Origin: Liolophura sinensis
Taxonomy: Eukaryota > Mollusca > Polyplacophora > Chitonida > Chitonidae
Length of the DNA: 60,000 nucleotides
NCBI RefSeq assembly: GCF_032854445.1
Contig: NC_088305.1
Location: forward strand, 28,112,628-28,172,627
Direction: 5' to 3'
Shown here: piece by piece, positions 55,346-60,000 of the stretch
Layout of the letters: every line of letters begins with the position of its first letter
How positions within the stretch are numbered: position 1 is the stretch's first letter
Made by a program: the position numbers and the translations under genes
The notes under the pieces: generated by a model
Told to the model about the DNA's origin: nothing
The model's input: only the letters and a program-made list of their open reading frames with translations
The model's database searches: none

Positions 55346-56108
55346 TGTTACGACCCAAACTGTCTGTATTATAAAGAGATGTTCGAAATACACAACAGTT
55401 TAGCCGCACAAAAAAGTAACCAAAACCAGCAGATTTTATTTTTCAACAATTTACTAGGTTTAACAAGAACAGATAGCAAGACTTATACAAATACTAAAGT
55501 ACTTAAGTTTAACAAGAAAGGATAGCAATATCTATACAAATACTAAAGTTCTTACATGTACAACGGTGTCAAGACCAAAAGGACGCATACATTCCACAAT
55601 GCTGAAAACCATACAGGCATAAATGCACAGAGGCAATATTCATAAGAGGGAAAATCCACAGTATAACTGAGTGTATGACAAAATATACACAAAATTCCAC
55701 AGAAAGGGTCCGTGTACTAATAAGCACTGTGTACACAAGAGCACAAATCAAATATACAAGTTCAGACTGAACAAGTGCTCGGTGGAGATAGGATATAACA
55801 AAGCCAGAGGCTATAAAGACACCAAAATTCAGCACAAAAGGCCTACTAAAGTAACACACAGCAAAAGCATCCAAAACTCTCAATAATTCTCCTTTCTCTC
55901 CTTTTGACCTGCTTTCATAGGTCTTATATAGCCTGGTAGAATTGTCTAGAATAAGAAAATTCCTGAACACTTGATGTAAACAAACAAGCCCCGAACTGAG
56001 CGCATTCTGGAATATTCTAAGGTAGAGGCAGACAGCAGGCGCTGAACTCAGCATATGTAAACAGTGGCAAGCTAAATTTAGAAACTGACGGCAGTCGTGC
56101 ACATAACA
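55346..56108 (-). mobile_element. Solo LTR with 5-bp target-site duplication
   Basis: 763 bases with matching ends TGTTA...TAACA, flanked by TTACC on both sides (55341-55345 and 56109-56113). On the minus strand a TATA box TATATAAG lies at 55923-55930, which sets the orientation. A 49-base direct repeat lies inside (starts about 55461 and 55510). No internal retroelement sequence is present, so recombination between two LTRs left one. The minus-strand ORF over it (55569-56102) is probably incidental. Confidence 0.88.
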
Positions 56109-56328
56109 TTACCAAAGGTCGATATTATTATTAGATTTGTTATTAGATGTTATAGGCCTGCGTTTTTAGAACATTTGATTGCTCAAAAATTGTAAACACT
56201 CGTACACAAATAAACTCAACCGCCTTTATATAAGGGGATTATTCTCAGTCATTGCTTAAGACATCAATCAAATTAAGAAATAAATCAGATCTTTTTTAAA
56301 CAAAATCTACTGCTAATTCCCCTTAAAA

Positions 56329-56485
56329 TTGATTTATTTAGTTGATTTATGTTTTGCGCCGTACTCGACATTATTTCATTTATACAACGGCGGCAAATAT
56401 TATGGTGGGAGCAAACCAGGCAGACCCCGGGGGAAACTGACTACCATCCGTATGTTGCTGGAAGACATTCCAGTGTGCGGATCCC
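56329..56485 (-). mobile_element. Degenerate SINE fragment
   Basis: Keeps GCGCCGTACTCGACATTATT, ACAACGGCGGC and ATTATGGTGGGAGCAAACC in the order of the full-length copy. Confidence 0.65.
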
Positions 56486-57224
56486 TGAGAGGACATCTCG
56501 TGAACTTACTGGCAATGGACCGTATGACGGATATCTATAAATTCTGTGGCAACTCAGATACACGGCCAATATTGTCTTCATTAACAATTCCATTATTTGA
56601 CAGGCAAACAGGCCTCCGAATCATCCCCGATGACTTATTGGTGTTACCATGGTGATTTCCATTTAAACATGGATATGTCAAACACTTGAACACCACGTCT
56701 ATATAGGGGTTTTCCTGTTTTATTACTATTATCCTTTTTTCTTATGAACCTTGTGTAATTCATCGTCCTGTAGGCCTAAACTTTCTTCTGAAGACGTGAA
56801 TTTCATTAAATTGACTGTCCGTGACGGTTTCAGCAGCTTTAGCTGTTCAATTTATTTCGCGCCTGTTCATTTTAGTTTAATTTTGTAAATAAGGTCATTA
56901 CTTTGATTACAAAGAGAAATACCGCCCCTGTTATTCATTGACTATTTTGGATTTGTCGTGGAATTGCCTTTGGTTTGCAACAACTTCATTTAACTATAAT
57001 GTGTTATACTTCATGATGTAGCATGGGGCAAACCCACTACCATCAGCAGGTTGTTGTCAGATCTTTCCACATACGAAATAGAGTATGTATATGGTCTCTT
57101 ATATGTAGGCCTTTCCTAGTGCAGTGTAAAGACACATGTACACACTCTTAACGTGGTACACCATACGATGCATGTACGGCATGCTATGTTAATGATAAAT
57201 GTTAACATATATGTAGAGAATCCG

Positions 57225-57312
57225 GGACAGAAGCCTCGCGGACAAAAGCCACGCAGAAAAAAAAACCCGGCCGACAAAAACCTTGGCAGACAAAACCCCC
57301 GGCGGACGAAAA
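57225..57312. repeat. Short degenerate tandem repeat
   Basis: About five units of 16-18 bases around GCGGACAAAAGCC. The origin was not recognised. Confidence 0.55.
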
Positions 57313-57784
57313 TCCTTTCGTCTTAATTAACTACAAAACTTATCCGACAATCTAACAAGCATGATGTTAAGTATTTGTTGACGGGAATTCATGTGATGTG
57401 ACCTTGTTTTTCACCTAAAAACTTGTCATCAAAACGTTATCAGTCTGTCACTCGTGTTCAGCAGCTTTCCTCTCATAAGTTTTCAAAACATTATCGGCAA
57501 AATTGGGTGTCTCTGATGTCTCTAATATTATTATCGAATGCTTTTCGTCGAGCAATATAAGTTTATTCTACCGCTATACTCAATTTGTTAGGCTGAGATA
57601 GTTCAGCATGGCATACAGGTTATAGCATACCACGATTCACAGTATCACCTCGCGCCTCCCGTAAGATATGCACTTTGAGTTCAAACCATATTATAGTGTA
57701 CAAGAAAAATATTATTGTTGAATACTCTTAAAAGAATAAAACATAATAATTTATTTTTATAGGTCATTCTTTACTCTAACGCAG

Positions 57785-57890
57785 TACGCGGCCTCTGCTC
57801 GGTTTCCTCCCACCATAAGGCTGGCCGCCATCGTAGATATGAAATTTTCTTGAGTACGGCGTAAAACACCAGTCAAATAAATAAATAAAC
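57785..57890 (+). mobile_element. SINE 3' fragment
   Basis: Reads CGGTTTCCTCCCACCATAAG, GGCCGCCATCG, TTGAGTACGGCGTAAAACAC and an AAATAAATAAAT tail; 5'-truncated. Confidence 0.8.
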
Positions 57891-58468
57891 CAAATAATCT
57901 ATGCCTCGAAACAAAACATTCGTATACCTTTATGTTTACACGTCATTTTACAGACTGACAAAACAGCCTTTCCTAAACTTGACCATGTGAAATGATTTCA
58001 TTAAAGAGACAATAGTAATTATGCCTTTGATATTATAAAGAAACAATGTGGATGTTTCGAGTTTTGCACAACAATGTGCCTTAAAACGGGCATGTTCGCG
58101 GCATTGTCTTCTTACAGCCCACGTTGCCCACTTCGCAGGTTGGCGCTTGTTTTCAGTCGGGGTGTTACACTTTGTTATTATAACATAATATTCTGTCATA
58201 TTCAACTTTGTATGCTGTTATCCTAATAGAATCTGTATGTTAAATTCATAGAATATATGTGTTATATTTAACAGGACAATCCTCTTCAATTGCAGCATAC
58301 ATTCTAGTATCACCCAGGCAACAGATTTTCTGTTAAAATTAATTGATTATTTTTTGAGTGTAGCGTTTAATAACAACAAAGTTAATTAACTGTTTTAATT
58401 TTGCTTACTTATTTTAATTAATTACTTAAATTTTAAACTGATTAATTATATCATGGTTCCTTGCACAG

Positions 58469-58746
58469 GTAACTCAGTAGACCGGTGTTCCCATACCGCC
58501 TACCTTATTGATACTGAACACAGAGGAATCTGTTTTGGCGTGGGAAGGCAATTCATATGGTTGAGATTCGCCAAAGACCTATGTGAAGAGAACGGAGCTC
58601 TACTGATGAAGGTTACAATGGACATGTGTACCTGGAGCCTGGTGGAGCAGCTCTCAGTCGGTTCTTCTTTGAAGATCTCCTGGGAAACTGTGGGTCGATT
58701 GGTTTGACAACTCAGACGAATGTTGGGGACTGGGGGTGGATCGATG
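58469..58746 (+). pseudogene. Plus-strand C-type lectin domain exon with a frameshift
   Basis: The segment starts after a CACAG acceptor, in phase 1. The first frame gives CSHTAYLID, ICFGVGRQFIWLRFAKDLC and EENGALL; after about 58604 the lectin-like reading continues one frame over with GHVYLEPGGAALSRFFFEDL, LGNCGSIGL and DWGWIDG, ending at a donor GTATAAG (exon end 58746, phase 1). A single missing base in the CTA CT-GAT region explains the break. It is a different CTLD subfamily from the four-copy genes. It could be a pseudogene, or an intact exon with an assembly error. Confidence 0.6.
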
Positions 58747-58779
58747 GTATAAGCCCTTTGACACTACACTGTATTTCAC

Positions 58780-59310
58780 GTGAAGTTTAGTATGTAAAAG
58801 TGCACTTTCAGAAAGACATAAAGTCTTAAAATTATACTTTTGGTGGGAAGACTTAAATTTCTCTAATAAGAAATTAATCAAACTTCACAAAAAAGCAGAA
58901 TCATTCACAATCAAGTGTAACGTGTCACGTAAAAAGTTAAGCTTTAGGTAAAACGCACTATTTTTAAATAAAAGTATATATGCTGAATTTCACTGATAAA
59001 AATAAGTCAAGTTTCACAGAAAAGAATCATCCGGAGGGAAGTATAATATAAAACCTCTCTTAGATGACCCTTTCGGTAAATGAATCATTCAGAATCAAAC
59101 AAAATGTGTCAAATAAAAAGCTAAACTTTAGGTAAATACAGTATAATTAAACAATAGTACATTTTAAATCTCTGTGCTAAGAAATGGAACACACTTTACA
59201 AAAAAAAAACCTCTAAGGCGACTCTATAATTGGATCAATCAGTCAGAATCAAGCAAAATGTGTCATTTAAAGACATCTTTATGTGAAATAGAGTATATTT
59301 AAGTTGGGAT
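58780..59310. repeat. Degenerate long-period repeat downstream of the CTLD exon
   Basis: Three related blocks at about 58896, 59082 and 59232 share CAGAATCAA, AAATGTGTCA and AGTATAT-type stretches with spacing of 150-185 bases. Confidence 0.45.
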
Positions 59311-60000
59311 TAAGAGATTAAGGGATATGAAACGCTTCTGTTAGAGTTCACGCCGTTAGGCCCGCTATTGTTTTAGCCCTGGCTGTGGTGCCACAAAGTC
59401 TGAGTAGCATACGGCAAGCCCACGCATGCCTAGACTGCTTCGGGAACTATCGTCAGTTGCCGGAGAGAGTCGATGAATACAGTCAACAGGACTGTTGACA
59501 TAATTTTAAAAATTGTTTGCATGTTTTGCACTCGCCGAAAGCGTTTGGCCTATACATTACTTATTTGCTATCATTTATTGTACATTTTTGTCTTGGTTCG
59601 TGTTTAAAATAAATCCTAGTGTTCATAATTCTAAAAATCTTGCTACAGGTATCTGCGTGTTCTTTGACCCATATGTTTTGATGCATCGTATTCTACCTAC
59701 GACGATTCTTTTCGCAATTTTTCAATGTGAGCGTGAGACGTACCGGCACTGATCATATAGAAAGAAGATAACACATAACAGAGTCCATGTCACTCAGAAT
59801 GAGTTCATTCCATTAAGATGTTTGAAGAGTTATGGTTATTTCAGTAAATTAGAGAACGGCTTCGACATTTCTTATAATAAGAAGCCATTCCCTATTGTAC
59901 CCGCTGAGCAAGGATGACATCTGATTTAAGTTCGATTTGGTCAGGGTACGAGTTGTCTGGTTGACGACGGCAAATTGGTTTCTTCCCTCTGCATTTTCGA
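59311..60000. other. Non-coding right end
   Basis: A plus-strand ORF (59513-59752) has no recognisable domain. Nothing else can be supported. Confidence 0.35.

Noticed and set aside
55569-56102. 177-residue minus-strand ORF
   Set aside because: Lies wholly inside the solo LTR and has no recognisable domain.

Overview
The window is eukaryotic genomic DNA: AT-rich, low in coding density, with split genes using GT-AG introns and many retroelement fragments. Two tRNA-derived SINE families resemble mollusc SINEs: one starts GGCCTCCGTGG and has an AAAT-rich tail, the other has a conserved 'AACGCCAAGCAAGGAAG' core. Together with an expanded secreted C-type-lectin family, they suggest a mollusc or another lophotrochozoan. 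The species cannot be named from sequence alone.

Positions 1 to about 52,130 form a tandem array of four homologous units, A (1-18.0 kb), B (18.0-28.9 kb), C (28.9-41.2 kb) and D (41.2-52.1 kb). Each unit carries one minus-strand gene for a small secreted protein: signal peptide, divergent C-type lectin-like domain (CTLD) split over two exons, a 23-residue Thr/Ser-rich linker exon, and a PAN/apple-like Cys-rich exon. Every intron is phase 1. Genes B, C and D are complete; gene A runs off the left edge before its PAN exon. A resembles C, and B resembles D, so a two-gene block appears to have been duplicated. About 1.95 kb upstream of each lectin gene, on the plus strand, lies a short signal-peptide exon. 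It is intact in B and C, has lost its splice donor in A and is frameshifted in D. A plus-strand CTLD exon of compatible phase, with one frameshift, lies at 58.5 kb.

Mobile elements date the array. A full-length LINE (5.9 kb, two intact ORFs, 12-bp target-site duplication) sits in unit A, and unit C preserves the empty site. A 5'-truncated SINE with a 12-bp duplication is present in B and absent from D. Units A and C share a decayed Ty3/gypsy-like element (LTR, gag and RT fragments) that contains a second SINE. Unit D has a duplicated Thr/Ser exon made by a 1.4-kb internal tandem duplication, and a long (TA)n tract.

The right flank (52.1-60 kb) is mostly non-coding. It holds a ~57-bp minisatellite, a full-length SINE with an 11-bp duplication, a 763-bp solo LTR with a 5-bp duplication, SINE fragments, and the plus-strand CTLD exon followed by a degenerate long-period repeat.
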